Made by a program: the position numbers and the translations under genes
The notes under the pieces: model-generated
Databases searched by the model: none
Seen by the model: only the letters and a program-made list of their open reading frames with translations
Told to the model about the DNA's origin: nothing
Shown: piece by piece, positions 33,828 to 44,639 of the stretch
Position numbering within the stretch: the stretch's first letter is position 1
Layout of the letters: each line of letters begins with the position of its first letter
DNA from: Eublepharis macularius
Taxonomy: Eukaryota > Chordata > Lepidosauria > Squamata > Eublepharidae
Assembly (NCBI RefSeq): GCF_028583425.1
Contig: NC_072806.1
Span: 39,416,001-39,480,000, forward strand
Direction of reading: 5' to 3'
DNA: 64,000 bases

Positions 33828-34265
33828 GTAAGGACGTAAGAGGAGCCCTGCTGGATCAGACCAGAGGTCCATCTAGCCCATGCCCTGCCTCACACAGTGG
33901 CCAGTTCTGGGGGGCCAACAACAGGGCATAGAGGCTGAAGCTCCCCCCAGATGTTGCCCCCTGGCTCTGCTATTCAGAGGTACACCGTCCGAATGCAGTG
34001 GTTTCCTTTAGTCACAAGGACTGATGATAGACCTATCCTTTGTGAATCTGCCTAATCCCCCATTCAAGCCAGCTCTGCCTGTGGCCATCGCTACACCCTC
34101 TGGCAGTGAATTCCACATTTTCATTCATCCTGAATCTACTTCCATCAGCTTCATTGGAGGCCCCCTATCCCGAGTTCTAGTATTTTGGAAGGGGGGGGGA
34201 GTTCTCTCTGTCCATTCTCTCTACCCCTGCATAATTTTATAAACCTCTATCATGTGTCGTCTCTC
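33828..34265 (+). repeat. Interspersed repeat, 'CCCTGCTGGATCAG' type, longest copy
   Basis: Starts 'aagaggagccctgctggatcagacc', then 'tccatctagccca', 'cacagtggcc', 'gatagacctatcctttgtgaatctgcctaatcccc', and ends with 'ataattttataaacctctatcatgt' and a C-run. It reads like the 3' region of a non-LTR element. Confidence 0.6.
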
Positions 34266-34560
34266 CCCCCCCCCCCCCCGCAGTGGCATCTTTTCTTCTG
34301 AAAAGACCCTGGGCTTTTCCGCACACTTGATTTATTCCTGATTTTTTTAGCAGTCAATCTCCAAATACTGGAATCAACTGGGTACGGTTCTTTCACACAT
34401 CTGCCCTCCCTTTGCATTTTTACAGTTGTGGAGTCAGTTTATTTTGTTCTGCATGTGCCTTAAATAATCAGGTTTTTCAAGGAGGGTTGCTGTCATCATA
34501 GGTGGCATCATAGATAGATTGATGCTTACACTGATAGATGGATGGAAGGGCTGAGTTAAA
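34266..34560. other. Intergenic, unassigned
   Basis: Nothing recognised apart from the flanking repeats. Confidence 0.4.
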
Positions 34561-34564
34561 ATAT

Positions 34565-34648
34565 ATTGTCGAAGGCTTTCACGGCTGGAGAACGATGGTT
34601 GTTGTGGATTTTCTGGGCTGTATCGCCATGGTCTTGGCAATGAAAGAT
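34565..34648 (+). mobile_element. Penelope-like end fragment
   Basis: TGTCGAAGGCTTTCACGGC, GGAGAACGATGGTTGTTGTGG and GGTCTTGGCA match 241-315 of the foldback element. It stops before the hammerhead-like part. Confidence 0.7.
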
Positions 34649-34649
34649 T

Positions 34650-35690
34650 GAGAATGAAGTCTTAAAAAAAAAAAAAGACTGAGAATGAACATGTGCGGAA
34701 GTCTTTGCGTGGGGAAGCCTAAAAGGGGAGCAGCTCCACCACCCATACCTAAGTTCCCACAATCCAAACTGGCGATCCCTGCCCAGGTTGACTGAAAGCC
34801 GGGAGGCGGAGGCCGTATCTTTGCAAGGGAAGGGGCTAGAGACTTTTTTAAAAAAAAATGAAAGCTGGGGATTCAGAGAACCTGCTGCACCTCTTACTAC
34901 AACAGGAGGCTGATCTATCTAAAAGAAACTGATGAGTTAAAAAGAACAAAACAATACCAGGAAGGGGGAAAGGAAGGAACATCCAGTTAGTAAAACATGG
35001 GTTGGAGGTGGATGGAAATGAAACCAAAAGAAACATTATGCACAAGGGAAAACATGACGCAAGGAAAAGAACGACTCAAAATCAGCTTCCAGAAAAAGGA
35101 CAGGAGTAAAAGTGGTCCCAAAAAACTTGAAGCAAATGGAGGGAAACCAAAAAATTCAAAGCAAAAACTAAAGGTAAAAAAACTTCATGTGGAATGCAGG
35201 AGATAAATTGAAGCAATATGGGGCCAGAACGGGCAGGAAAAAAACACGTGGAGACCAACCAGCCCCCCCCTCCGCCTCCCGGCAGACTCTTCAGCCTTTC
35301 CTGCTGTCCCAAATGAGGCTATGCTCTGGGTCTACACAGGAGCATTGTAATATGGGCTGCTTTATTTCCAGCCGCTCTCCTAATCATCCCCAGCACAGGG
35401 GCTTTTCCTCTTCACTGCTGCAGCCTACTAGCTTGACGGTTCCACAAGCACCCCAGGGGTCTCTTTCCCTCTCCGTCTCAGCAAGTTCAAATACCATTAG
35501 CATAAAGTTGGGATTTTTTGTTTCAATGTACGTCACACTACACTTGCCTACATTAAACTTCATCTGCTTGCACCACACATTACACAATAATAGATACTGA
35601 TTCTGCAAAAACGGCATCATTGGATAAGACTAAATTATGGTCTCCTGTTTCAATGACAGCATCACGCCCACCACCTAAGAGGGTGTAAGT
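34650..35690. other. Intergenic, unassigned
   Basis: A-rich lysine-type ORF stretches (about 35000-35200) and a C-run near 35265. No family recognised. Confidence 0.35.
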
Positions 35691-35699
35691 CGGCTCACT

Positions 35700-35842
35700 G
35701 GCCTTCCCTGTGGGACTGCTGTGCAACCAGGATGATGGCTGCACCGACTTGTAACTGATGCTCATCCAGTGGTCACCTGCGCAGTACCCATGTGTGAACG
35801 GCACTGGTGAGCACTTGAACAACAGTTACAGGTAAGTGCAAC
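35700..35842 (+). mobile_element. DIRS-type terminal fragment, fossil
   Basis: 'cccatgtgt', 'gaacaacagttacaggtaag' (35818-35837) and an upstream 'tgtgggactgc' resemble the right terminal repeat and internal complementary region of the DIRS element at 9712-15386. Only an end is left, from a related but different family. Confidence 0.45.
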
Positions 35843-35861
35843 CAAAAGTGGGGGGGGGGGA

Positions 35862-36085
35862 AGAAACTAACATTGGCACCTTACTTAGGAAAACTCAGAT
35901 TGATTAGCTGCCCAACTCTCTCTCTAATCCGTGTTTCTGTGGGAGATCACTTTATGGCTACAGACCACCCCTCCTGCCCTGTACTGTGAAAGATGTTACA
36001 TTTGCGTCTTAAAAGGGAGACGTTCTTCAAAAAGGTCTTCTGGCCTGCTGTACTCAATCCTCACAATGAAGTGGTGGAATGCTGT
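35862..36085 (+). pseudogene. TMEM97 3'-UTR-like relic (third copy)
   Basis: 'attggcacctt' matches copy 2 (31814-31824). 'gattgattagctgcccaa', 'ggctacagacca', 'gtgaaagatgtt' and 'gacgttcttcaaaaa' match the 3'-UTR of copy 1 (8513-8665). No TMEM97 exon was found upstream, where repeats replace it. Confidence 0.6.
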
Positions 36086-36975
36086 GATGTGTATATAACT
36101 TTTTTTAAAAATCTCAGCTGGGGGAGGGGACGCTCCCTGCCATAGAAAACTAGCCAATAATGAAGGATTCTTTTGCTGCTTGCTATGCTAGTTTTCTATT
36201 CCCTCTGTGCGGATACCAAACACCATGGATGCTAGATTTCTATTCCTGGCCAACTTTTAAAAAGTGTGGGAGCATTCAAAAGGGTGGCATTTAATGCGTC
36301 TGATAAACCCGTATGCATAACCTCCAAAACAGAACACGTTTCTATGGCCAGTCTCCCGATTATTACACTCTGGTGAAAGCTGCTTTTGGAGAAGAGTGAC
36401 AAAGTGGAGTTCCTCAGGGATCAGTCCCGGGACCTATTCTGTTCAACATTTTTATAAATAATTTGGATGAGGGAATAGAGGGAATGCTTATTAAATTTGC
36501 AGATGATACTAAATTGGGAGGGGTAACAAATACAGTCGAAGATGGAGTCAGGATACAGGATGATCTTGACAGGCTGGAAAACGGCTAAAACAAATAAAAT
36601 GAATTTCAACACAGAGATAAATGCAAATTTCTGCATTTAGGAAGGAAAAATCAAATGCATGATTACAGGATAGGAGAGACTTGTCTTTGCAGTAGTATGT
36701 GCAAAAAGGATCTAGGGGTCTTAGTAGACCGTACACTGAACATGAGTCAGCAGCGTGATATGGCAGCTAAAAAGGCAAATGCGGTTTGGGGCTGTATCAA
36801 CAGAAGCATGGGGTCCAGATCACGAGAAGTGATGGCATCGCTCTGCTCTGCTCTGGTTAGACCTCACCTAGAGTGTTGTGTTCAGTTTTGGGCACCACAA
36901 TTTAAGAAGGATATAGACAAGCTGGAACGTGTCCAAAGGAGGGCAACGAATATGATGAGGGGTCTAGAGACCAAG

Positions 36976-37386
36976 TCCTAGGACAGTGATGGCAAACCTT
37001 TTTGAGCCTGAGTGCCCAAACTGCAACACAAAACCAACTTATTTCAAAGTACCAACACTGCAATTAAACCTGAATACTCACTCTCTCTCTCTCTCTCTGT
37101 CACACACACACACACACACACTCACTCACTCACTCTCTCACTCAGGAGCCACGAATGAAAGTTAAGCATGTTAAATCAAAGCAGTTTGCCCTTCTTTACA
37201 CCAGCAGCCCGGCTTGCAGTCAGTCAGTCTCTGTCTCTCACTCACTCACTCACTCACTCACTCACTCACTCACTCACTCACTCACTCACTCACTCACTCA
37301 CTCACTCAGGAGTCACGAATTAAAGTAAAGCAAGTTAAATTGAAGCAGTTTGCCATTCTTTACACCAGCAGCCCGGCTTGCAAGCA

Positions 37387-37425
<39 letters not shown>

Positions 37426-37786
37426 ACTCACTCACTCACTCACTCACTCACTCACTCAGGAGTCTGGAATGTAAGTAAAGCAAGCTAAATCAAAGCAGCT
37501 TACTCTTCTTTAGAAAGCCAGCCCCAGCAGCCTGGCTGCTGCCTCTGCTTCCTGCTGCTAAAGAGACGAGCAGCAGGGAGGCAGCCTTGAGGAAAAGGAA
37601 TCACATGGACAGGGCCAAAACCCATGTGATCTCTGCTCAGAGCTACTGGAACGCTGTTCCAGGTGTTCCCCCTCCAAATGAGCCCTGGACCTAGCAATCC
37701 GGCGACTTGGCTCGTGTGCCCACAGAGAGGGCTCTGCGTGCCAGCTGTGGTATGCGTGCCATAGGTTTGCCATCGCTGTCCTAGGA
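36976..37786. mobile_element. hAT non-autonomous transposon with ACTC arrays, inserted in CR1
   Basis: TCCTAGGA is duplicated exactly at 36976-36983 and 37779-37786. The 795-bp element has TIRs CAGTGATGGCAAACCT (36984) and its complement AGGTTTGCCATCGCTG (37763-37778). Inside are three diverged modules ('caggagYcacgaat.aaag..aagcaRgttaaat', at about 37144, 37307 and 37457) separated by CT, CA and ACTC microsatellites. Confidence 0.92.
37084..37460. repeat. Three CT/CA/ACTC microsatellite tracts inside the hAT element
   Basis: CT then CA at about 37080-37122, ACTC at 37236-37306, CT then ACTC at 37391-37458. Confidence 0.95.
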
Positions 37787-38422
37787 GGAAAGGTTGAAGG
37801 AGCTCGGAATGCTTAGCCTGGAGAGAAGATGACTGAGAGGTGACATGGATAACCATCTTCAAGTACTTGAAGGGCTGTCATATAGAGGATGGCACAGAGT
37901 TGTTTTCCACTGCCCCAGAAGGTCGGATCAGAACCAACAGCTTGAAATTAAATCAAAAGAGCTTTCAGCTAAAAATTAGGAAGAACTTCCTGATAGAGCG
38001 ATCCCTCAGTGGAACAGGCTTCCTCGGGAGGTGGTGGGCTCTCATTCTTTGAAGGTTTTTAAGCAGAGGCTAGATGGCCATCTGACAGCAATGCTGATTC
38101 TGTGAACCTGCGCAGTTCATGAGGAGGATGGCAGAATGGGTTACATCAGTGCTTAGTTCTCGTGGCCTCCTTACATGCCCAGGATACTGCTGATCACCAC
38201 CTTGGGGTCAGGTAGCAATTTTCCACAGGTCAGTTTGGCTAGGGATCCTGGAGGTGCTTTGCTATCTTCTGGGCATGGAGCAGGGATCACGGGCAGTCAG
38301 AGGAGGGGGGGTAGTTGTGAATTTCCTGCATTGTGCAGAGGGTTGGACTAGATGACCCTAGAGGTCCCTTCTAACCCTATGATTCTATGTTTTGTTCATT
38401 TACTCTGCAAATGCCTGTTCTG

Positions 38423-38592
38423 TTCCAATTGGAAAGCCAGGAACATGGTGATCTTTTGGCTCCCCCAAAGCCAAACTATCCTAAAATAGGTTTATCAGCA
38501 GTTCAAAATATACACCGGGAGCTGCAGTGTGGGACATGGCAGGCCATGTCCTCTGGGGTGGCAATGTTCAAACACAGGAGTGTTCACGTGAG
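38423..38592. repeat. Duplicated block X, copy 2
   Basis: Partner of 32084-32243, same direction. Confidence 0.7.
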
Positions 38593-38602
38593 TGCGTTAG
38601 AC

Positions 38603-38660
38603 CAGTGTTTCCCAACCAGGGCTCTGCAGGATGCCATCAGGTTTACACAATAAATTGTGG
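38603..38660. mobile_element. hAT end fragment
   Basis: CAGTGTTTCCCAACCAGGG resembles a hAT terminus; no matching right end was found. Confidence 0.4.
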
Positions 38661-38821
38661 AATATTTTTTTTTTAAATCTTGCATTGGCTTTGTGTGAGA
38701 ACTTGTTTTGATTTGATATTTTTAAAAAAATTAGATAAAACAAAAAAGACAAATGCTTCACATATTTTCTTAATCATGCAAACGACTTTTCTTCCTCTTT
38801 TCAAACCAGGTCCATCCATAC

Positions 38822-38968
38822 CAGCACACTATTTCATTGGGCAAGGGCAGGAGGCATCCCTTTGGTTCCCTCTGAGTCCCAGTCTGGTCAACGGGTCCAT
38901 AAGAATCCATTCACCAGAAAAGAGGAAGAAAATGGGAGCAACCAGGGAATCTTTCAAATAGAGAAACG
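38822..38968. repeat. Duplicated block Y, copy 2
   Basis: Partner of 33063-33236, same direction. Here the IFT20 exon lies after block Y, not between X and Y. Confidence 0.65.
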
Positions 38969-39339
38969 TCATGGCTACCACGGCCTAGATGGACTAGTGT
39001 TTATTCGAGCCTATTTCTCCTATTCCAAATCAGGCCTCTACAGTAGGGTGTTGGGGTGTTTTGCTCAAGTGTATGGCACTCAGGGTGTTTAGTCCTGCCC
39101 TTCCAACAGCTAGACATTTTCTGTTTGTAAGAGTTGAAAACATGGAGAATAGGATTCACACAGGCACGTATCTCACTATGAAATTGTTGTGCTCCAGAAA
39201 GAGAGAAGCAGTGCTCTTGTAATGAGAGGGACAATATTAGCCTTCAGCCTTTTCCTTGGCTTTGAGGAGTTGAAGAAGAAGGAGAAGGCTGATGTAAAGT
39301 AACTCAGTTGTCAAACTGAACTATCTGTGTTTGGCAGGG

Positions 39340-39408
39340 GTCAGCAACCTTTAATAAGTAAAAGCCAAACAACAAAATTCAGTTGAAGATACCAACAAAG
39401 AATCCGTA

Positions 39409-39443
<35 letters not shown>

Positions 39444-39445
39444 AT
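39340..39445. repeat. hAT-like end fragment and (TAC)n microsatellite
   Basis: 'aggggtcagcaaccttt' at 39340 resembles a hAT terminus. (TAC)n runs 39411-39443. Confidence 0.6.
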
Positions 39446-39464
39446 AAACTGCTATTCTAGACAG

Positions 39465-39645
39465 ATTAGTGTCTCACTCGGTGAACAAAGTCAATGTTAT
39501 TATTATCCCAATACAGCTGGAGAGCTGGGGCTGAGAGGAGCAGCTTATCCAAGGCCACCTGCAGAGTTCATGATAGTAGCAGGAGTCAAACTAGCAGAGT
39601 GCTGATTTGCAGCCCAACCACTTAACCACTATGCTACAGAAGTAG
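39465..39645 (-). mobile_element. tRNA-derived SINE, antisense, old
   Basis: 'ttattatcccaatacagctggag', 'ggagtcaaactagcagagtgctgatttgcagcc' and 'caaccacttaaccactatgctac' match a second copy at 55975-56115. Box-B-like sequence on the minus strand. Confidence 0.65.
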
Positions 39646-40068
39646 GCCTGTATGCATAACTGAAAATACACAAATTAACATTGATAACTGATGTGCAGAT
39701 TAATAATCCATATCATTTCTACAGCCCAAACACTGGTTGTTGTGAGTCTTAGGATGCACACAAGGTCTAATAAGTAATTAAACATAATTCTTTTAGTGTG
39801 CATAGTTTGCATCTAGAATACTGACATTGTTTATGTTTGTCCTTTTAGTTCCACACAAATCTTTGCCTCTGTTCCTGGACAGATGGTAATTATTCCAGAG
39901 CAAAAGGATGGAATCATGTGTGAGAAGAACATTTTCTCAATATGGAAACTGGACCAAGAACTGTGAAGCACCTCTGTGGGAACGTCCTCTAAGCAGGAAT
40001 TACAACTGACATTAGAGCTTTTTCAAAAGTGCCATTTGAAAAGAAACAAGCCATTTCTAAAACAATAA

Positions 40069-40082
40069 TTTATTTCTTTATT
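40069..40082 (-). terminator. IFT20: IFT20 poly(A) signals
   Basis: Two AATAAA hexamers on the minus strand (complements of 40069-40074 and 40077-40082), giving a 3'-UTR of about 320 nt. Confidence 0.5.
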
Positions 40083-40395
40083 TAACTGAATTATGTTGCA
40101 CTTCCAAGAAACCCCTCCCCCCACGCAACATTAGGGAGCAGCATTAACTGCAGCAATAACAGGCTCTATCCAAACATGGTTTGAATTCTGACCATCAAAC
40201 ATCTTCTTTAAAAATAAAATACTGCTTCCTGTCTCTACGGAAATAACTTGATAGTGAAGCTCTAACATTTGTCAGTCTTTCTAGCTGTGACCATAAGGTC
40301 ATTTTACGAACATTGCAAAATTGCTCATTTTGGAAACAGATGGTTGGAATGGTTCAAGTTTTCTCAGTCTATTGCTGCTGGTTTGAGATTCCTTT

Positions 40396-40477
40396 TTATT
40401 TCTGGAATATGAACTGGTCGATGAATTCATTCTGGTCCACTTCTGTTTTGCAAAGCGTTTCATATTCCACACGATAC
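40396..40477 (-). CDS. IFT20: IFT20 coding exon 4 (last)
   Basis: Acceptor ccacttgcag; encodes (R)[18 protein letters not shown] to FQK, TAA. Confidence 0.95.
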
Positions 40478-43400
40478 CTGCAAGTGGGGGGGGGGGGATG
40501 AGTGGTTAGCAGGCAGCATTGAGTGAGAGTGACTCTGTGCATGGGATACACTTAAATAAGTGCAGTGGGAACCTGTCATTTATTTCAGGTGTACTGATGG
40601 ATGTGAAAAAGGAGGAGAAGTCCCTCAATTTGCTATCAGCCATGATGCCTCCAGGGAACTGCTCCGTTTGGAAGCAGCATATTTTTGAATAGCACGTGGT
40701 GGAGGGCAACCCTAAGGGGAGGCTTTACCCCTTGGTGCTTCTGCTTGGCCACTCTTGGAAATGGGCTACTGGTCAAGAGGGACCTTTGGGGCTGCTTTGG
40801 ATTCTTAAACTGCTATTGCGATTCTCCGTCCACTTCCCTGACAGGGTAAGGAAGGCTGGCTGTGACAGGAGAGCAGGTCCTCGGCCTGTGGCGGCCAGCT
40901 CTCTCTGCTCTCTCTGCACAGCGGAACTGGAGGGGGGGGGAACTGTTCAGGACTGCAGAAACGGGACTCTGATCAAAAAAACCACCTTGAGGTTCTCCTT
41001 CCTTGCCCTTGTGCTCCTCCTTACCTTTCTAGCTGGGTCATCTTCTCGGCTATCAGTGCCTGAAGCTGCTGCTGCTGCGCCTCTCTCTGCTTGGTGATTG
41101 ATTTCAGCAAGTTTCGGGCCCCTATTGCCTGTGGAAAGGGGGGGGGTGGGGTTCTTGCATTCAGCACGTTTGTTTTCATTGCATGACAGCAATTGTCCCA
41201 AGCGGGTAACAATATTATTAGGCCTGTTACTACATTAAAGAGACAATCCTGTAAGCTTTACATCTGCATATAGTTGCATAGTTCTGAAAAAAATACTTTT
41301 AAAAAAATACTGCGTGCAGAAGAGAAAGCCTCATTTCAGAAGAGGCATTCTCTGCCGAGTTTGAAAGGTGATCTCTCCTAAGCCAGTGGCCTCTCAGATG
41401 AGACTATTCAACACATGGGAGAAAGTGGTATGTCTCTCCTAAGAAGAGGCATGCACCAGTTTTGTATTTAATGATTCCTTGATTTAATGAGATTTTTAAC
41501 CCGCCCTTCCACCCACAAAATGGACCAGAACTAGCTAACAACTGAAACAATGTCTCCATATTGTTGGGAGCCTCAGTGAGGGACTAGCCCATCTCTGAGG
41601 AGGAGGAAGGGAAAACCAGGCATACCACTCTGAGCTCCTTCGACAAAGGGTAAGATAGAAATGCACTAAAGAGACAAAGATTCCTAGTGATTAAATCTGC
41701 TGCCCAGTTCTAGGGGGCACCTTTTTAACTGTTAACAGATACTTAACTCAGGAACTGACTACCCATTGCAGCCCTACAAATTCTTGAAGCCTCGTATATC
41801 TTGCTCTTGTCCCAAGGAGCTGAGAGCAGCTAACATGGTTGGTTCAAGTAGATTCCAGAGCCAGTGATCAGCTGATCTTTAGCAACAGGACATGCTCTTG
41901 AGATCTGGTAGTGTTTCCCATCCAGGAAATTCCCCCTGCAGTTCTCCACAGCCAGACAGGAGTGTGGATGGTAAGCGCTGGTTACCTTAATCTTCTCGTT
42001 CTCAGCTGCTTTTGCTTGCTGATCGACCAGTTCAATGAAGTTGCTCACATTTTTTTTAAATTCTGCTATTTCTGTAAAAGGAAGCAGAAAATGACGTTTA
42101 TATCCTGCGCAGCCTAGTTTATTCCAACGGCCACAATCAAAGAAAGGCCTTTCCACATCTCTGCTGCCAGAGATCTTTCCACTGGAGGTGCCAGGATCGA
42201 ACTGGGGACCTTCTGTTCTTATTACCTCCTGGATGCAAAAGAGGTGCTCTGCCTCTCTCTGGGTTTTTCCAATTGATCATAAGAACAGACCAGCCCTGCT
42301 TGGAAAGACCAAAAGTCCACCCAGTCCAGTATCCTGTTTCTCACAATAAGCAGGCCGATGCCCCTGGGGAAGCTCGTAAGCAGGCGGCACGGAGGCAATA
42401 GCCTCCCCCACCCCCACCCCAGCAACCTTGACCTTGGAGCTTTCCCTGAGCTATTGTGATGAAGACTACTTCCACACAGGGACAATTCCCCATTGTGCCA
42501 GAGGCATTCACAACAGCAGCGAAAGCTCCGCTAGGTGGTCTCTGTGCCCACCTTCTGCCTCCTTATTCATCTCTGAAGTGCCTTTTCCTGACTTTAAAAA
42601 TAACACTGGTAGTCGGCACATTGCTATTGTGCAATGCCACTATACCAACTCCTGTTTTTTTTTTTAAAAAAAGTCAGTAGAATGTGGGCTGGTGCCAGGT
42701 GGAGATGGGAGATGGTGAGCTGGAGGGCAAGTGGTGGTAGATGTGGGGGTGGAAATCTGCATCTTCCTGTCCACACAGTAACCGAACATGATTTGAGCAC
42801 AATCTTTCTACAAAAATCATAGCACTCAAGTCGGTTTGGGGAAAGATTGCACTGAGAGGGTGGCGGGGGCGGGGGGGATGGAACCAAAAGGTTGATGAAT
42901 TCCTGGCAAAATCATGTGGAATGCTCCTGCCCTGCCCCAAGATGCCCTTTGAGATAAGGAAACGTGCAGTAAAAGTCAGTGTGGAAATAATGTAATTTTT
43001 GTCAATAGTTTTCTCTCTCACAAATTTGCCTAGTCTCCTTTTCACTCTGCTTCATGTTACGACCACAAACTCTCACAAGGTAATTATGCAGCATGTAAAA
43101 TTCTTTTGCCTTTCTGCCCTGAATGAGCTCCCAATTGGTTTCTTCACCTGATGCGTACTTTATGCGGACAATTTTAATTAATGCATAACCCAGCAAAGGT
43201 CATTCGCTTAGGTGGCTTTAAATGGGGATTAAACACATTTGTGAAGGATAAGCCTACCAACGCTTATTAACTGTGACAGCAAGTGGTGCCCAGAGGTACA
43301 CAGCCTCGGGATATGAAGGTTTCATTGAACTGAGGAGCAGTTCAGAGGCCTCCATGCCTGCTTCTGGACCTTCCAGGGGGCAACTGATCAGCCCCTGTGG

Positions 43401-43627
43401 GAACCAGGACACTGGACGAGGGAGACTGCTGCCTTGATCCAATATGACTGCTTTTGTGGTCATGAAGCAAGACAGACACAGGTTAAGATCCAGAACTTAC
43501 TGTCCACAAAGGCTTTGCATTCGTCTTTCAGTTCGACTGTTTGCTGAGACACCTCTGGGTCCAAAACCCTCAGTTTATTCAGCTCATCAAAATGGAGACC
43601 AGCTTCTCCCAGAATGCCTTTAGCCAT
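40396..43627 (-). CDS. IFT20: IFT20, intraflagellar transport protein 20
   Basis: IFT-B complex subunit that also works at the Golgi in sorting membrane cargo to the cilium. Coding exons (5' to 3' on the minus strand) are 43627-43501, 42071-41986, 41128-41025 and 40477-40396, giving 132 residues, the same length as human. It begins [18 protein letters not shown], then RVLDPEV and [11 protein letters not shown]. The middle exons give [16 protein letters not shown] and [20 protein letters not shown], the coiled-coil core. The end FIDQFIFQK is identical to human. All donors and acceptors are canonical (gtaagt, gtaacc, gtaagg). A noncoding first exon probably ends at 45764. It shares a CpG island with TNFAIP1. 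Two broken copies of its last exon lie at 8805-8940 and 32780-32866. Confidence 0.97.
41025..41128 (-). CDS. IFT20: IFT20 coding exon 3
   Basis: Encodes [14 protein letters not shown] to KMTQLE(R); donor gtaagg. Confidence 0.95.
41560..41690 (+). repeat. Old SINE-like fragment in IFT20 intron
   Basis: 'ccactctgagctcctt.gacaaagggtaagatagaaatg' is also found at 61008-61045 ('ccgctctgagctccttagagaacgggtgagataaaaatg'). A 3' SINE end of unknown family. Confidence 0.45.
41986..42071 (-). CDS. IFT20: IFT20 coding exon 2
   Basis: Encodes (K)[18 protein letters not shown] to NEKIK; donor gtaacc. The N-terminal part ([10 protein letters not shown]) differs most from mammals. Confidence 0.95.
42180..42415 (+). 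repeat. Two interspersed repeat fragments in IFT20 intron
   Basis: 42185-42255 carries 'gatcgaactggggaccttctg ... gaggtgctctgcc', like 56230-56290. 42268-42415 carries the 'agaccagccctgcttgg ... ccagtccagtatcctgtt' repeat, like 33840-33900. Confidence 0.5.
42416..43495. other. IFT20 intron 1, remaining part
   Basis: No exon-like or repeat sequence recognised; T-run and A-run at about 42653-42672. Confidence 0.4.
43501..43627 (-). CDS. IFT20: IFT20 coding exon 1
   Basis: Start codon 43627-43625; 42 codons plus one base, donor gtaagt at 43500-43495. About 30 nt of 5'-UTR precede it, with possible acceptors near 43645 and 43660. Confidence 0.95.
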
Positions 43628-44004
43628 AGTGGAGTATTTTCAGATGCCTGTGCAAAAGAACTAGAAATAAAAAATGACAATTCATATACAGGGCAGGGCA
43701 AAATGGAGACAAGGTAGACGGAGCCCTGCACTGCTGCTCCATGAAAAAAACCAATCCAGTTCAGTTGGTAGTATGCATAATAAGAGGGATTTTAAAAAAC
43801 ATTTTAATGCTATGTGTTCTTCAAGGAGTTCATGATGGCTTTATATGGCTCCCCCTCAGCATTTTGCCTTCATGACAACTCTGTGGGGCAGGTTAAGCTG
43901 AGAGAATAAATGGCTGAAAGCCATGCTTGGTTGAACGGGAATTTGAATTTGGTTTCTCCAGTGCTGGATCAACTACTGCATGCTGGCTGTTAAGCATAAC
44001 TGAA

Positions 44005-44195
44005 CCAGTGTCATGTACTGGTAAAGACTAGGCAAAACCTGGGTTCAAATTCTTGCTTCAGCTATGATGCTGATGGGGTGACCTTGGACCACTCACTGTC
44101 TCTCAGCCTAACCTACCTAACAGGGTTGATGGGAAGCTGGGGTGGCTGTATCCTGCCCTGAACGCCTTGGAGGAAGGATGGGATAAAACGTCGTA
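44005..44195 (+). mobile_element. Sauria-type SINE, diverged
   Basis: 'aacctgggttcaaattc' as box B, 'ggggtgaccttggaccactcactgtctctcagcctaacctacc' (in parts), 'cagggttgatg', then a changed 3' end. Confidence 0.65.
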
Positions 44196-44348
44196 ATGGA
44201 TGCAGAATGAAAACAGTAAAGAGACCAGTGCTACCCTAAGAAATGCATTGTAGCAAAAGATGGTGTATTTCATCAGATATACAATGTCCTAGGTTCATTT
44301 TAATCAATTAGTATGAGTAAAATTTAACACTGAGTTTTCATTATATGG

Positions 44349-44438
44349 TAGCATATTACACTAGTTAATTTGGCTCCACTTTTCCCCCTCATTGCAGAGG
44401 GGAAAATGTGGAGCCAAGTTAACTAGTATAATATGCTA
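44349..44438. repeat. Long hairpin, 40-bp arms
   Basis: 44349-44388 and 44399-44438 are near-perfect inverted copies (TAGCATATTA, CTAGTTAA, TTGGCTCCAC and TTTTCCCC pair, with about three mismatches), with a 10-nt loop. It lies in the IFT20 5' intron. Confidence 0.85.
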
Positions 44439-44639
44439 GTAAATCTAGTATGGAGGTTTAATTACTATTTGCAGGGAATGCATAAAAATGCATACAGGGC
44501 TTTTAAAGAAACAGTGTTCCTGCATACACACAATGCTGAGACGTGTGTCCCCTCTGCACATGGAAGTTTTATTCTAAGTTTATGACTGTTAATAGGTTCA
44601 ACAGAAACAGAATGATCTAAATGCTTTCTAAGAAAGAAA

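Larger units (their letters stand above)
36390..38391 (+). mobile_element. CR1 LINE, 5'-truncated, split by a hAT insertion
   Basis: 36390-36980 encodes GVPQGSV-like, [14 protein letters not shown] (the catalytic DD box), KDLGVLVDRTLNMSQQ, SRSREV, ALVRPHLE and CVQFWAPQFKKDI in order. After the insertion, 37787-38160 continues with LPREVV-like sequence. The 3' end 'gttggactagatgaccctagaggtcccttctaaccctatgattctatg' (shown in parts) is the classic CR1 terminus. Several stops and frame changes make it inactive. Confidence 0.9.

Noticed and set aside
36655-36981. 108-codon frame as a host gene
   Set aside because: Its residues are those of CR1 reverse transcriptase, and the frame ends at the hAT insertion.
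37084-37460. Regular repeats with spacers, superficially CRISPR-like
   Set aside because: The repeats are CT, CA and ACTC microsatellites inside a eukaryotic hAT element, and the spacers are copies of each other.
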